Source: Endozoicomonas sp. G2_2 (GTDB taxonomy: Bacteria; Pseudomonadota; Gammaproteobacteria; Nevskiales; Salinisphaeraceae). From it: a stretch of 64,000 nt of DNA. A program made the translations under genes and the position numbers. The notes under the pieces were generated by a model. That model had not been told where the DNA came from. It worked only from the letters and a program-made list of their open reading frames with translations, and searched no databases. Shown piece by piece: positions 26,891 through 36,434 of this stretch (the stretch's first letter is position 1; every line of letters starts with the position of its first letter). The DNA lies in contig NZ_JAGHQU010000004.1 of the NCBI RefSeq assembly GCF_017744135.1, forward strand, positions 124,001 through 188,000, written 5' to 3'.

Positions 26891-27895
26891 GTGACTCGTT
26901 TCCGATTGAACCTGTTGACGATCTGCCTCGCGTTCGTGGTGATCACGCTCGGCGCTTTCGTGCGGCTGTCCGACGCCGGTCTGGGCTGCCCGGACTGGCC
27001 TGGCTGTTATGGGCATCTCGATGTGCCCACGGCGGAAGCCGATGTGGCCGCTGCCAACGAGCGTTTCGCGCATCGGCCGGTGGAGGTGCCCAAGGCCTGG
27101 AAGGAGATGATCCACCGCTATGCGGCCGGCGCTCTGGGGCTGCTGATTCTGGCCATGGCACTGGTTTCGATCCGGCGCACCAGCGACCCGAATCAGCAAC
27201 GGGTTTTGCCCTGGGTGCTCGTCGTGCTCGTGATATTCCAGGCGTTGCTCGGCATGTGGACGGTCACGCTGCTGCTCAAGCCGCTGATCGTGACCGCGCA
27301 CCTGCTCGGCGGCATGGCCACCTTCGCGCTGCTGGGCTGGTGTCTGTTTCGCGAAGGCGGACTGTTCCGCGGTTATCAGGCGGTAAAGCGCGGCGCGTTG
27401 CGGCTGGCGGCCGGTGCGGCGCTCGTCCTGCTGATCGGGCAGATATTCCTCGGCGCATGGACCTCGACCAACTACGCCGCGCTGGCCTGTCCGGACTTCC
27501 CGACCTGCCAGACCTACTGGTGGCCGCCCACCGACTTCAGCACCGCGTTCACGCTTTGGCACGGGCTGGGGATCAACTACGAATACGGCATTCTCGACAG
27601 CATTCCCCGCGCGACCATTCACTGGACACACCGCCTCGGCGCGATCGTGGTCACGCTCGCGCTGGCGGGCCTCGCCGCGGTTCTCTGGCGCCAGTCCGGG
27701 GTCGACCGGCGGTGGCGCGGGCTTGCGGTGGCGCTGCTGGCGGCTCTCGCGCTACAGGTGTCGATCGGTATTTCGGTGGTCGTATTCCACCTGCCGCTGC
27801 CGGTGGCCGTTGCCCACAACGGGGGCGCCGCCCTGTTATTATTGGCGCTTATGGCGATCAACCATGCAGTCTGGAGCGCTAGCGACCATGTCTAG
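26891..27895 (+). CDS. ctaA: Heme A synthase (COX15/CtaA family)
   Basis: CtaA converts heme O to heme A. From GTG 26891 it has 334 residues and eight helices. Conserved features: FVRLSDAGLGCPDWPGCYG (residues about 22-40), His in EMIHRYAAG, His in VTAHLLGGM, a second CPDFPTCQTYWW element and the C-terminal WTHRLGA and AVAHNGGAALLL histidines. It lies 10 bp after the SCO-like gene and overlaps ctaB by 8 bp. Confidence 0.94.
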   Translation: MTRFRLNLLTICLAFVVITLGAFVRLSDAGLGCPDWPGCYGHLDVPTAEADVAAANERFAHRPVEVPKAWKEMIHRYAAGALGLLILAMALVSIRRTSDPNQQRVLPWVLVVLVIFQALLGMWTVTLLLKPLIVTAHLLGGMATFALLGWCLFREGGLFRGYQAVKRGALRLAAGAALVLLIGQIFLGAWTSTNYAALACPDFPTCQTYWWPPTDFSTAFTLWHGLGINYEYGILDSIPRATIHWTHRLGAIVVTLALAGLAAVLWRQSGVDRRWRGLAVALLAALALQVSIGISVVVFHLPLPVAVAHNGGAALLLLALMAINHAVWSASDHV

Positions 27896-28811
27896 CGGGC
27901 ACGGCTCGAGCGCGGCGCTCGATCGGCCGACGCTGTCACAGCGTCTGACCGATTACTACGAGCTCTGCAAGCCGCGCGTGGTGCTGCTGATCGTGTTCAC
28001 CGCCATGGTGGGCATGTTTCTGGCCACGCCGGGCATGGTGCCGATCGATGCGCTGCTGTTCGGCACGCTCGGCATCGGCCTGATGGCGGCGTCTGCCGCT
28101 GCGGTTAACCAGATGCTCGACCGCAAGGCCGATCAGCGCATGGCCCGCACCCGCAAGCGGCCGCTGGTGACCGGTCATCTGGACATGATGCAGTCGGCGC
28201 GCTTTGCGGCCGCTATCGGCCTGATCGGCATGGCGATCCTGCTCTGGCTGGTCAACCCGCTCACCGCTTGGCTTACGCTGGTTACGCTTGTCGGCTATGC
28301 CGGCGTGTATACCGTTTATCTCAAGCGTGCCACGCCCCAGAACATTGTCATCGGCGGCGCCGCGGGTGCCGCGCCGCCAGTGCTCGGCTGGGCCGCGGTG
28401 ACCGGCACGGTCGACGCCCACGCGCTGATCCTGTTCCTGATTATCTTCATCTGGACACCGCCGCATTTCTGGGCTCTGGCCATCGAGCGTCATCGCGAAT
28501 ACGCCGAAGTCGATATTCCGATGCTGCCGGTCACGCATGGCCTGGAGTACACCCGCACCCAGGTGCTGCTCTACACGGTGCTGCTGTTCATCGTGTCGCT
28601 GTTGCCGTTCGCGACCGGCATGAGCGGCCCGCTGTACCTGATCAGCGCGATCGGGTTGTCGGGCTGGTTTCTGATCTACGCGATTCGCCTGAAATATGCG
28701 CCGAAGCCGGGCCTGGCGATGCGCACTTTCGGCTACTCGATTCTCTACCTCATGGCACTGTTCACGGCACTGCTCGTGGACCACTACGTGCCGGCGGTCT
28801 TCGGTAGCTGA
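27888..28811 (+). CDS. ctaB: Protoheme IX farnesyltransferase (heme O synthase)
   Basis: This UbiA-family prenyltransferase adds the farnesyl tail to heme B. It has 307 residues from ATG 27888. The first Asp-rich motif is seen as NQMLDRKADQRMARTRKRPL (residues about 80-99), the second region as YTVYLKRATPQNIVIGG, and WTPPHFWALAIERHREYAEVDIPMLP is the heme O synthase signature. Together with ctaA it completes heme A synthesis for the aa3 oxidase. Confidence 0.96.
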   Translation: MSSGHGSSAALDRPTLSQRLTDYYELCKPRVVLLIVFTAMVGMFLATPGMVPIDALLFGTLGIGLMAASAAAVNQMLDRKADQRMARTRKRPLVTGHLDMMQSARFAAAIGLIGMAILLWLVNPLTAWLTLVTLVGYAGVYTVYLKRATPQNIVIGGAAGAAPPVLGWAAVTGTVDAHALILFLIIFIWTPPHFWALAIERHREYAEVDIPMLPVTHGLEYTRTQVLLYTVLLFIVSLLPFATGMSGPLYLISAIGLSGWFLIYAIRLKYAPKPGLAMRTFGYSILYLMALFTALLVDHYVPAVFGS

Positions 28812-28840
28812 CCGCTGGGCCGGGCGCTAGCAGCCGGTCG

Positions 28841-29185
28841 CTAGCTCGGCGCTTCGCCGTCGGCAATCATGCGGTCGAACCGGCGCAGGTGATCGACCAG
28901 CGTTTGCTTGCCGCGGCGCTCGTCCAGCGCTTCCTCGGCCAACGGCGCGATCGCGCTCGCGCCCGGCAACGTGGCGTTGTCCTCGATCAGCGCGCGCATC
29001 CGCGGAATGAACACGAACTGCAGCCACTCGCTGAACGCGAGTGTGTCGGCGCAGAACGGTGTCCGGCTTGCCATCGCGGCCGGCGAGGGCACCTGGGCGT
29101 GCCAGAAATCGGCCTCGCGCATGGCCTGCTCGATTGCAAGCAGAAGATCGGCCAGGGCGTGCAGTTGCGCGTGTGTCGGCGACAT
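28841..29185 (-). CDS. YqcC family protein (DUF446)
   Basis: The protein has 114 residues and is all helical in appearance. Family segments are LLLAIEQAMREADFW, PFCADTLAFSEWLQFVFIPRM and the C-terminal LVDHLRRFDRMIAD. YqcC proteins often neighbour pseudouridine synthase truC in enterobacteria, but not here. Function unknown. It is convergent with ctaB. Confidence 0.85.
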   Translation of the reverse strand: MSPTHAQLHALADLLLAIEQAMREADFWHAQVPSPAAMASRTPFCADTLAFSEWLQFVFIPRMRALIEDNATLPGASAIAPLAEEALDERRGKQTLVDHLRRFDRMIADGEAPS

Positions 29186-29236
29186 GAGATCCCGTTTGAT
29201 GCGTCGGATGGGTGATGAACAGCGGCGCGGCGAGCC

Positions 29237-29842
29237 CTAGAACGGCCACCACCAGGGGTTTGGATGTTCCAGATCGACACGACACCCCTGTAGCTGGGTC
29301 GCGTAGCGGCCGGCACGTGCATTCACCTTGCCGGCCGTGCGGCGCAGCCAGGCCTTGCGCTTGTACGTGCCGCGCTTATAGCCGGTCTGACCCTCGTGAT
29401 AGGCCAGATACTGACTGTAGGCATCCCATTTCGAGATGCCCAGCATGGCGTTGCTCTTGGCCACATACCAGCCGACGAAATCCGTGGCGTCGTCGAAATC
29501 GTCGCGATCCGCCCAGCCGTTGCCGCTGTCTCGCTTGTACCAGTCCCAGGTGCTGTCCAGCGCCTGGGTATAGCCATAGGCCGAGGTGATATGGGTCCAC
29601 GGGATGAACCACAGCAGGCGTTTGCGCGGTGGGCGCGCATCGCCGACGAAGCGCGATTCCTGATAGATGATCGCCATCTGCACATGAATGGGCGCGCCCC
29701 AGCGATCATAGGCAGCGTCCGCGGCATCGAACCAGCCGTCCTTTTCGTAGAAGATGTCGCAGACATTGCTGGTTGCGCGCGGCGGCGCCGTGGCGCAGCC
29801 GCCGATAAAGGCTGCGAGGACAAGCAGTACGAAGCGGTGCAT
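29237..29842 (-). CDS. Lipoprotein with a lytic-transglycosylase-like fold
   Basis: This 201-residue protein starts with a lipoprotein signal (MHRFVLLVLAAFIGGC, lipidated Cys at residue 16). A likely catalytic Glu sits in MAIIYQESRFVGDARPP (about residue 62), followed by AYGYTQALDSTWDWYK, the SLT-like glycine/tyrosine pattern. Aromatic residues are very frequent. The protein probably cleaves or binds peptidoglycan in the outer-membrane periplasmic face. It is divergent from cysJ over about 210 bp. Confidence 0.82.
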   Translation of the reverse strand: MHRFVLLVLAAFIGGCATAPPRATSNVCDIFYEKDGWFDAADAAYDRWGAPIHVQMAIIYQESRFVGDARPPRKRLLWFIPWTHITSAYGYTQALDSTWDWYKRDSGNGWADRDDFDDATDFVGWYVAKSNAMLGISKWDAYSQYLAYHEGQTGYKRGTYKRKAWLRRTAGKVNARAGRYATQLQGCRVDLEHPNPWWWPF

Positions 29843-29862
29843 GGGTAAAGACTAGCAGAGGC

Positions 29863-30016
29863 TGAAACCGAAACGCCCGTGCAGGGTATAATGCGCCGCC
29901 CGGGCACCGAGGTACGTCGCCTCCATATCCGCCAGGATATGTAAAAAAGTTATAATAAAAGAAAAAAACAGACGTTTTCACGCAGGTAACCGCCCGATAA
30001 CCTGCGCCGTCGCAGG
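29863..30016 (+). promoter_or_regulatory. AT-rich promoter region and leader hairpin before cysJ
   Basis: Two exact TATAAT hexamers (29887-29892 and 29951-29956) lie in the cysJ/lipoprotein divergent region. The first is preceded by TGAAAC at 18 bp spacing. The second sits in a 30-bp A/T-rich block with no good -35, as expected of an activator-dependent promoter such as a CysB target. A 6-bp hairpin CCTGCG-CCGT-CGCAGG (30001-30016) lies in the leader. CysB control is inferred from gene function only. Confidence 0.5.
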
Positions 30017-30053
30017 CCGACGGTCTGGCGAACCAACCTTTTGCGGATTGTTG

Positions 30054-31895
30054 ATGAAGGCGACCCCCATCCAAGAACATACGAGCCCGCTGAATGCGCA
30101 GCAGGCGCAGCAGCTCACGGCGCTGATCGAGACGCTCACCCCCATGCAGGTGACATGGATCAGCGGCTATCTGTCGGGCATCAATGCGTCGGCGGCGACC
30201 GGCGAAGTGGCCGCGCCGGCACAGGCGGCCGCGCCCGCGGCGCAGAGCGAGGCCAGTGAACCGTTGACCATTCTCTACGGTTCGCAGACCGGCAACGCCG
30301 AGGATATCGCGGAGACGCTGCGCGAGCGTGCCGAAGCCGCGGGGCTGAATGCCACCGCGCACGACATGCTCGACTACAAGCCGAAGGATCTCAAAAAGGA
30401 AAAGAACGTCATCGTCTGTGTGTCCACGCACGGGGAGGGCGATCCGCCGGACAACGCCGAGGAGCTGCATGCCTTCATCTACGGCAAGAAGGCGCCCAAG
30501 CTCGACGGTATGAAGTTCTCGGTGCTTGCCTTCGGTGACACCAGCTATGAGCATTTCTGCCAGACCGGCAAGGATTTCGACGCGCAGCTGGAAAAGCTCG
30601 GCGGCAAGCGCCTGACCGATCGTGTCGATCTGGATGTGGATTTCGACGAGGCGGCCGAGGCCTGGATCGAGGCCGTTATCGACACCTACAAGGACGAACT
30701 CGGCGGCGGCGACCAGCCGCATCCGACCGTCACCGCCATGCCCAGCGCAGGCGGTGCAGCCGCGCCGGCGGCCGAGGCCTACTCGCGCAAGAACCCCTAT
30801 GAAGCCGAGGTGCTCGAGAACATCGTGCTCAACGGTCGCGGCTCCGACAAGGAAGTCCACCATATCGAGATGGACACCGAGGAATCGGGGCTCGTCTGGG
30901 AGCCGGGCGATTCGCTGGGCATCATCCCCGAGAACGATCCGTCGGTAGTCGAGGAACTCATCGCCGCACTCGGCCTGTCGCCGGAGGAAAAGGTCACCGG
31001 TATCGACGGCGAGGTCACCCTCCAGCATGCGCTGACCCATCAGTACGAGATCACCACGCTGACGCGGCCGCTGATCGAGAAGTATGCCGTGCAGGCCCAG
31101 AACGAGGCGCTCGACAAGCTGCTCTCCGAAGACCAGCGCGAAGCCCTCGCGGATTACATGCACGGGCGTTTCATCATCGACGTGGTCGAGGACTATCCGA
31201 TCCAGGGCATCACCGGTCAGGACTTCGTGCGGCTGCTGCGCAAGCTGCCGCCGCGGCTGTACTCGATCGCCTCCAGCCATGCTGCCAACCCGGACGAGAT
31301 TCATCTCACCGTGGCGGCCGTGCGCTATGAAAGCCAGGGCCGGGCACGCCACGGCGTGGCGTCGATCCAGCTCGCCGATCGCAGCGAGGACGTGAAGCTG
31401 CCGATCTATATCGACCACAACAAGAACTTCAAGCTGCCCGAGAACGACGAGGCGCCGATCATCATGGTCGGCCCCGGGACCGGCGTCGCGCCGTTTCGCG
31501 CCTTCCTCGAAGAACGCGAGGAGCGCGAGGCCAGCGGCGACAACTGGCTGTTCTTCGGTGCCCAGCACTTCCTGACCGACTTCTATTACCAGACCGACTG
31601 GCTGCGCTGGCGCAAGGACGGCCTGCTCACGCGCATGGACGTGGCGTTCTCGCGCGACCAGGAAGAGAAGGTTTACGTACAGGACAAGATCCGGGCGGCC
31701 GGCAAGGAACTGTTCGACTGGATCGAGCGCGGCGCGACGGTGTATGTCTGCGGTGATGCCAATGCCATGGCCCACGACGTTCACGAAGCGCTGCTCGAGC
31801 TGATCGGCGAACACGCCGGCCTCGACGCAGAGGGCGCCGCCGGGTACCTGAAGAATCTGCAGAAGGAAAAGCGTTACCAGCGCGACGTCTATTGA
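30054..31895 (+). CDS. cysJ: NADPH sulfite reductase flavoprotein alpha subunit
   Basis: This flavoprotein passes electrons from NADPH through FAD and FMN to CysI. It has 613 residues from ATG 30054; TTG codons just upstream are less likely starts. The FMN flavodoxin domain has [15 protein letters not shown] (about residue 75) and [15 protein letters not shown]. The FAD domain has RLYSIASS, and the NADPH domain [16 protein letters not shown] (about 475) and the C-terminal YQRDVY. The N-terminal 60 residues are a helical/Ala-rich lead typical of CysJ. cysI follows 70 bp downstream. Confidence 0.96.
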   Translation: MKATPIQEHTSPLNAQQAQQLTALIETLTPMQVTWISGYLSGINASAATGEVAAPAQAAAPAAQSEASEPLTILYGSQTGNAEDIAETLRERAEAAGLNATAHDMLDYKPKDLKKEKNVIVCVSTHGEGDPPDNAEELHAFIYGKKAPKLDGMKFSVLAFGDTSYEHFCQTGKDFDAQLEKLGGKRLTDRVDLDVDFDEAAEAWIEAVIDTYKDELGGGDQPHPTVTAMPSAGGAAAPAAEAYSRKNPYEAEVLENIVLNGRGSDKEVHHIEMDTEESGLVWEPGDSLGIIPENDPSVVEELIAALGLSPEEKVTGIDGEVTLQHALTHQYEITTLTRPLIEKYAVQAQNEALDKLLSEDQREALADYMHGRFIIDVVEDYPIQGITGQDFVRLLRKLPPRLYSIASSHAANPDEIHLTVAAVRYESQGRARHGVASIQLADRSEDVKLPIYIDHNKNFKLPENDEAPIIMVGPGTGVAPFRAFLEEREEREASGDNWLFFGAQHFLTDFYYQTDWLRWRKDGLLTRMDVAFSRDQEEKVYVQDKIRAAGKELFDWIERGATVYVCGDANAMAHDVHEALLELIGEHAGLDAEGAAGYLKNLQKEKRYQRDVY

Positions 31896-31965
31896 TTGCG
31901 GGCCATCGCAACGCCAGATTCATAGACAGCGCACGCTGCTCAAACAACGATTTCGAGCCAGAGCC

Positions 31966-33717
31966 ATGAGCGACGACAAAGAACTTTCCCCGGTCGAACA
32001 CATCAAGATCGCCAGCAACTATCTGCGCGGCACGATCGCCGACGGGCTGGCCGACGAACTCACCGGTTCGATCGCCGAGGACGACACCCAGCTGACCAAG
32101 TTCTACGGCTTCTACCAGCAGGACGACCGTGACCTGCGCTCCGAGCGCAAGACCTCGAAGCTGGAGCCGCATTACCAGTTCATGCTGCGCCTGCGCCTGC
32201 CGGCGGGCGTGGTCACCGGCGAGCAGTGGCTCAAGATCGACGAACTGGCCCACCAGTACGCCAACGGTACGTTGCGCCTGACCACGCGTCAGACGTTCCA
32301 GTACCACGGCGTGCTGAAGAAGCATCTGCGCCCGCTGCTGCAGGACGCCTACCAGGTCGGCGTCGACGCCCGCGGCGCCTGTGGCGACGTCAACCGCAAC
32401 GTGATGGCCACGGCCAATCCCGATCTGTCCGCGCTGCACCAGGAAGTTCACGACTGGTCGATCAAGATCTCCGAGCATCTGGCGTGGAAATCGCGCGCCT
32501 ACGAGGAAATCTTTCTCGAGCAGAAGCCGCAGGGCGAGGATCACGAGCCGATCTACGGCAAGACCTATCTGCCGCGCAAGTTCAAGATCGCCATCGCCAT
32601 TCCGCCGGAGAACGATGTCGATGTTTTCGCCAACGACATCGGCCTGATCGCGATCGTCGAAAACGACAAGCTGGTCGGCTTCAATATCGCCATCGGCGGC
32701 GGCATGGGCTCGACCCATGGCGACGAAGCGACCTATCCGCGCCTGGGCAGCGTGATCGGCTTCGCCACGCCCGAGAACACGCTCGAGGCGGTCGAGGAGC
32801 TGGTCAAAATCCAGCGCGATCATGGTGATCGCGCGAACCGCAAGCATGCGCGCTTCAAGTACACCATCGACGACCACGGCCTGGGCTGGATTCACGAACA
32901 GCTCGAGGAACGTGCCGGTATCAAGCTCAAGCCGGCGCGCGAATACAAGTTCGAGCGCAACGGCGATCCGCTGGGCTGGGTCGAGGGCGATAACGGCAAC
33001 TGGCACCTGACGTTGTTCATCGAGAACGGGCGCATTGCCGATTTCGACGACAACGGCACTGCGCACTACGGCCAGTACCACGGCCCGGCCGGCTACAAGC
33101 TGATGACCGGCCTGCGCGAACTCGCCAAGATTCATACCGGCGAGTTCCGGCTCACCGGCAACCACAACGTGATCGTTGCCAACGTCAAGCCCGAGGACAA
33201 GGCCAAGGTCGAGGAACTGGTCGAGCATTATGGTCTCGACGACGGCAACAAGTATTCGACGCTGCGGCACTCGGCCATGGCCTGCGTGGCGTTCCCCACC
33301 TGCGGGCTGGCGATGGCCGAGTCCGAGCGCTATCTGCCGGAGCTGGTGACCAAGATCGAGAAGATCGTCACCGACGCCGGCATCGAGAATCAGCCGATCG
33401 TGATCCGCATGACCGGCTGCCCGAACGGCTGCGCGCGGCCGTTCCTGGGCGAGATCGGGTTCGTCGGCAAGGCGCCGGGCAAGTACAACCTGTATCTGGG
33501 CGCCGGTTTCGACGGGGCGCGGCTGAACAAGCTCTATCGCGAGAACATCGGCGAGGAGGAGATTCTGGCCGAACTCACGCCGATCATCGAGCAGTACGCC
33601 GCTGAGCGGAACAAGAGTGAACCGTTCGGCGATTTCGTCATTCGGGCCGGTATCATTGCCGAAACCACCGAAGGACGATACTTCCATGAAAACGTCGGTT
33701 CGCCCGAAGCGGCTTGA
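31966..33717 (+). CDS. cysI: NADPH sulfite reductase hemoprotein beta subunit
   Basis: CysI carries siroheme and a [4Fe-4S] cluster and reduces sulfite to sulfide for cysteine synthesis. It has 583 residues. The cluster/siroheme ligands are visible as C-x5-C ([11 protein letters not shown], about residues 442-448) and C-x3-C ([11 protein letters not shown], about 486-490). The N-terminal siroheme region includes [19 protein letters not shown] and [12 protein letters not shown]. Its end overlaps the following DUF2059 gene by 32 bp in another frame. Confidence 0.97.
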   Translation: MSDDKELSPVEHIKIASNYLRGTIADGLADELTGSIAEDDTQLTKFYGFYQQDDRDLRSERKTSKLEPHYQFMLRLRLPAGVVTGEQWLKIDELAHQYANGTLRLTTRQTFQYHGVLKKHLRPLLQDAYQVGVDARGACGDVNRNVMATANPDLSALHQEVHDWSIKISEHLAWKSRAYEEIFLEQKPQGEDHEPIYGKTYLPRKFKIAIAIPPENDVDVFANDIGLIAIVENDKLVGFNIAIGGGMGSTHGDEATYPRLGSVIGFATPENTLEAVEELVKIQRDHGDRANRKHARFKYTIDDHGLGWIHEQLEERAGIKLKPAREYKFERNGDPLGWVEGDNGNWHLTLFIENGRIADFDDNGTAHYGQYHGPAGYKLMTGLRELAKIHTGEFRLTGNHNVIVANVKPEDKAKVEELVEHYGLDDGNKYSTLRHSAMACVAFPTCGLAMAESERYLPELVTKIEKIVTDAGIENQPIVIRMTGCPNGCARPFLGEIGFVGKAPGKYNLYLGAGFDGARLNKLYRENIGEEEILAELTPIIEQYAAERNKSEPFGDFVIRAGIIAETTEGRYFHENVGSPEAA

Positions 33718-34276
33718 TTGCCTGAATAGAAACGGCGCGGGGTTGGGCCTCGCGCTGCTGGCCTCCTCTTTGCTGACTTGGCCACCGCTCGGCCAGACCC
33801 AGGCCACGCCCGCCGCGGGGCAGGGCGCGGCGGCTACCCGTCAGGCGAACACGAACGCCGCGCGCAAGGACGACGTGATTCGCGAGTTGATCGCGCTCAC
33901 CGACGCGGAACAGCTGGAGGCGATCTTCTCGCGTCAGTTCATCGATCGCGTGGCCAATGCCGTGGCGCTGTTTCGGCCCGATCTCGACCCGCAGACCATG
34001 CGCGTGATCCGCCAGGAAGCCACGTCCGTGATTCGCGAGCGGATCGAGTCCGGCGACGCGTTGTATTCGGTGCTCTATCCCGTCTACGAGAAGCACTTCA
34101 ATATCTTCGAGCTCAACCAGCTGGTCGAGTTCTACCAGTCGCCGGTCGGCCAGAAGCTGGTGCGGGTGTCGCCGGAACTGCTGACCGAGTCGCTCGCACT
34201 CGGGCGCGAATGGGGGCTGTCGCTCGTGCCCGAGATCATGGAGCGGGTGCAGACACGTCTCAACGCGACGAACTAG
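33686..34276 (+). CDS. DUF2059 domain secreted protein
   Basis: This 196-residue protein has a signal-peptide-like hydrophobic stretch ([14 protein letters not shown], about residues 19-32), a low-complexity Ala/Gln linker, and a DUF2059 helical domain. Features of that domain are [40 protein letters not shown] and [12 protein letters not shown]. The start ATG 33686 follows AAGGA and lies inside the cysI end, suggesting coupling to cysI. Periplasmic and of unknown function; no tie to sulfur metabolism is evident. Confidence 0.82.
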   Translation: MKTSVRPKRLDCLNRNGAGLGLALLASSLLTWPPLGQTQATPAAGQGAAATRQANTNAARKDDVIRELIALTDAEQLEAIFSRQFIDRVANAVALFRPDLDPQTMRVIRQEATSVIRERIESGDALYSVLYPVYEKHFNIFELNQLVEFYQSPVGQKLVRVSPELLTESLALGREWGLSLVPEIMERVQTRLNATN

Positions 34277-34423
34277 CGCGCCATCGCCGCGACGCTTGGG
34301 CTTCCTCAGGCCCTGTCGGGCCTTATCGTGCCTGGGCCTTTCACCCGAGCGATGAACCTGCCGGTCGACTTGATCGAACGCGGCGCCAGCGGCGTTTTTC
34401 GCTCGTGGCTGATCTGGACCGGT

Positions 34424-35098
34424 CTATGCCGTCGTATCGGCATCGGCGGGGCGGCTTTCCCAGCGCCCCACACCCATGAAGATCAGGCGCAGCTGTTTCT
34501 CCGCGCGCAGCATGAGCGCGTCGTCCTCGGCGTTATCCGGGTCCACGTCCAGAATGCGCTCGGAGAGCGTGATGACGGTGTTGACCACCAGATCCGAGAT
34601 GGTGCGCAGGTCGTCGTGCGAGATGTGCGAGAACTCGTCGAAACGGGCGAGGTCCGCCGCCAGGGCATCGGTCACGAGCAGGATCTCGTTATGGATCGCC
34701 TCGCGCATGGCTACCGTGCCCGAAAAGCGTTCCTTGACCACGAACTGAAACAGCAGCCGGTTGTCGCGCACGTAGTGGGCGAACAGTTCCACGGAATAGC
34801 GGACCAGGCCCTTGAGCGGCAGCGCGGATAGCGAGGCATCGCTCAGAATCTGGCGCAGCGAGCGAAACGTGTTCTCGATGAGCGTCAGGCCCAGCGCGTC
34901 CAGATCCTCGAAGTGGCGATAGAACGCAGTCGGCACCACGCCGGCCTGGCGCGCGATGCGGCGCAGCGATATGGCGGAGAAGTTCGCCTCGCTGGCCACG
35001 AGCTCGAGCGCGGCCTGCATGAGGGCCTCGCGTGCTTCGCCGCGCCGCGGGGCGCCGCGCCGCTGTGTGGCGCGCGTCTTGCTCTCGCGAGAACTCAT
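34424..35098 (-). CDS. TetR family repressor, DesT/FabR-like
   Basis: A TetR repressor of 224 residues from ATG 35098 (ATG 35119 gives seven more). The helix-turn-helix is ISLRRIARQAGVVPTAFYRHFEDLDALG, split here around residues 43-70. This closely follows the FabR/DesT type, where the same TxFYRHF-D-D-LGL pattern is found. DesT senses the ratio of saturated to unsaturated acyl-CoA. It is divergent from the oxidoreductase-desaturase pair, the arrangement known for Pseudomonas desT-desCB, and two matching operators lie in the intergenic region. The 34277-34423 spacer downstream shows no gene. Confidence 0.85.
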   Translation of the reverse strand: MSSRESKTRATQRRGAPRRGEAREALMQAALELVASEANFSAISLRRIARQAGVVPTAFYRHFEDLDALGLTLIENTFRSLRQILSDASLSALPLKGLVRYSVELFAHYVRDNRLLFQFVVKERFSGTVAMREAIHNEILLVTDALAADLARFDEFSHISHDDLRTISDLVVNTVITLSERILDVDPDNAEDDALMLRAEKQLRLIFMGVGRWESRPADADTTA

Positions 35099-35228
35099 GG
35101 GCGTGGAGGGTGCTGCCATTCGGGTGTCACGGGCATGGGTAGCGACCTTAGCCGCTTGTGTGCCGGAAGAAAATACGTGGCGCGGCCGGCGGCCGCACAT
35201 TGCGCCCACAGCGCGCCGAGACATTCTT

Positions 35229-35246
35229 TGTGAACAAGTGTTGACT
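35229..35246. promoter_or_regulatory. Desaturase operator 1 (DesT/FabR type)
   Basis: TGTGAACAAGTGTTGACT is an imperfect dyad with GTGAACA on the left and TGTTGAC on the right. It resembles the DesT/FabR operator class as I recall it (GTGAAC/GTTNAC half-sites). Its right half provides a TTGACT hexamer for the des promoter, so repressor binding would block the -35 region. Confidence 0.65.
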
Positions 35247-35270
35247 TGGGCGTTGCGATACCCCTAAAGT
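35241..35270 (+). promoter_or_regulatory. Predicted sigma-70 promoter of the desaturase operon
   Basis: TTGACT (35241-35246) and TAAAGT (35265-35270) are 18 bp apart. The -35 lies in operator 1 and the -10 touches operator 2. The oxidoreductase ATG is 33 bp beyond. Confidence 0.5.
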
Positions 35271-35285
35271 GTACACGTGTTCACA
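35268..35285. promoter_or_regulatory. Desaturase operator 2 (DesT/FabR type)
   Basis: AGTGTACACGTGTTCACA has a central GTACACGTGT like the FabR palindrome (GTACA-CG-TGTTC). It is 18 bp from the ATG of the oxidoreductase and covers the transcription start region, so binding would repress. Confidence 0.7.
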
Positions 35286-35302
35286 TTCATGAGGAAGCGG
35301 CG

Positions 35303-36364
35303 ATGAAGCCAGTCGTGAAGAAACTGCTCGGTAGCTCCTTTGTCGGCGCGCTCGCCAGCCCGCTGTCGGTGGATGATTATTTATCGCTGATCGACAGCCG
35401 CCTGTCGCTGAGCGAACCGCGCGGGCGTGTCACCCACGTCGTGCGCCAGACGTCGGACAGCGTCACGCTGGAAATCGAGCCCAACGACAACTGGCAAGGC
35501 CACCGGCCGGGTCAGCACGTGCTGCTGGGCGTGGACCTCGACGGCGTACGTCACAGCCGCTGCTTTTCCGTGGTCAGCGCGCCCAACGAGCCGATGATCG
35601 AGGTCACGATCAAACGCAACGGCGATGGTCGGGTCAGCAATTTCCTGGTCGATCACGCCGAGCGCGGTCAGCTCGTGCACCTGAGCCCGGCCGAAGGCGA
35701 CTTCTACCCGCATGCCGAGGCGCCGCGCAAGGCGCTGCTGCTCAGCGCGGGCAGCGGCATCACCCCGGTGATGAGCGTGTTGCGGCACTGGATCGCTCGG
35801 GACGAGGTCGCCGACGTGGTGTTCGTTCACTATGCGCGTACCCGCGACGACATGATCTATGCCGCCGAACTCGAAGCGATGGCCCAGCGCCACGACGGGC
35901 TGCGCGTCGAGACCGTGTTTACCGCGGATGGCGGTCGTCGTCTGGACGATGCCACGCTCGACGTGCTGGTTCCGGATCTCGCGCAGCGGCCGACGTGGCT
36001 GTGTGGCCCGGCCGGCTTCATGGACGCGGCCGAACCGCTGATTGCCGCGCGCAGCAACGAGACCCTGCACCGCGAGCAGTTCGCCGCCACGCGTCGCGAA
36101 GCCGCCCATGGTGAAGGCGCCGTGCGTTTTCTCAACAGTGATGTCGCGGCCTCGGGCGAGAGCGGTTCGCTGCTCGAAGTCGCCGAAGGCGCCGGCCTCA
36201 AGCCGAACTACGGCTGTCGCATGGGCATCTGCCATGCCTGCAAGTGCCGGGTTGCCGAGGGCAGTGTGCGCGATCTGCGCACCAACCGGGTCCGCGACGT
36301 GCGCGACACCGACATCCAGCTTTGTATCCACGCCGCCGCAGGTGACGTGGCGGTCGAGCTCTAG
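35303..36364 (+). CDS. Ferredoxin-type NAD(P)H oxidoreductase supplying the desaturase (DesC-like)
   Basis: This 353-residue electron-transfer protein starts 6 bases after GAGGAA. It has an FAD-binding domain (residues about 40-150, with HSRCFSVVSAPNEP), an NAD(P)-binding domain (LLSAGSGITPVMSVLRHW, about 150; WLCGPAGFMD, about 235), and a C-terminal plant-type [2Fe-2S] ferredoxin with C-x4-C-x2-C in YGCRMGICHACKCRV and a fourth Cys in QLCIHAA. This is the DesC-type partner that feeds electrons to an acyl-CoA desaturase. It lies between the operators and the desaturase gene. Confidence 0.9.
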   Translation: MKPVVKKLLGSSFVGALASPLSVDDYLSLIDSRLSLSEPRGRVTHVVRQTSDSVTLEIEPNDNWQGHRPGQHVLLGVDLDGVRHSRCFSVVSAPNEPMIEVTIKRNGDGRVSNFLVDHAERGQLVHLSPAEGDFYPHAEAPRKALLLSAGSGITPVMSVLRHWIARDEVADVVFVHYARTRDDMIYAAELEAMAQRHDGLRVETVFTADGGRRLDDATLDVLVPDLAQRPTWLCGPAGFMDAAEPLIAARSNETLHREQFAATRREAAHGEGAVRFLNSDVAASGESGSLLEVAEGAGLKPNYGCRMGICHACKCRVAEGSVRDLRTNRVRDVRDTDIQLCIHAAAGDVAVEL

Positions 36365-36434
36365 ACGCAGTTCTCGAGCCGGTCGATCAACGAAATTCAT
36401 CACAGACGCCCAGCGGCGTCCGGGAGTAGAAGAC

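Noticed and set aside
29706-31814. A 702-residue minus-strand open frame
   Set aside because: Antisense to cysJ and running into the lipoprotein gene in another frame; composition is not protein-like.
31627-33807. A 726-residue minus-strand open frame
   Set aside because: Antisense to cysI; same artefact.
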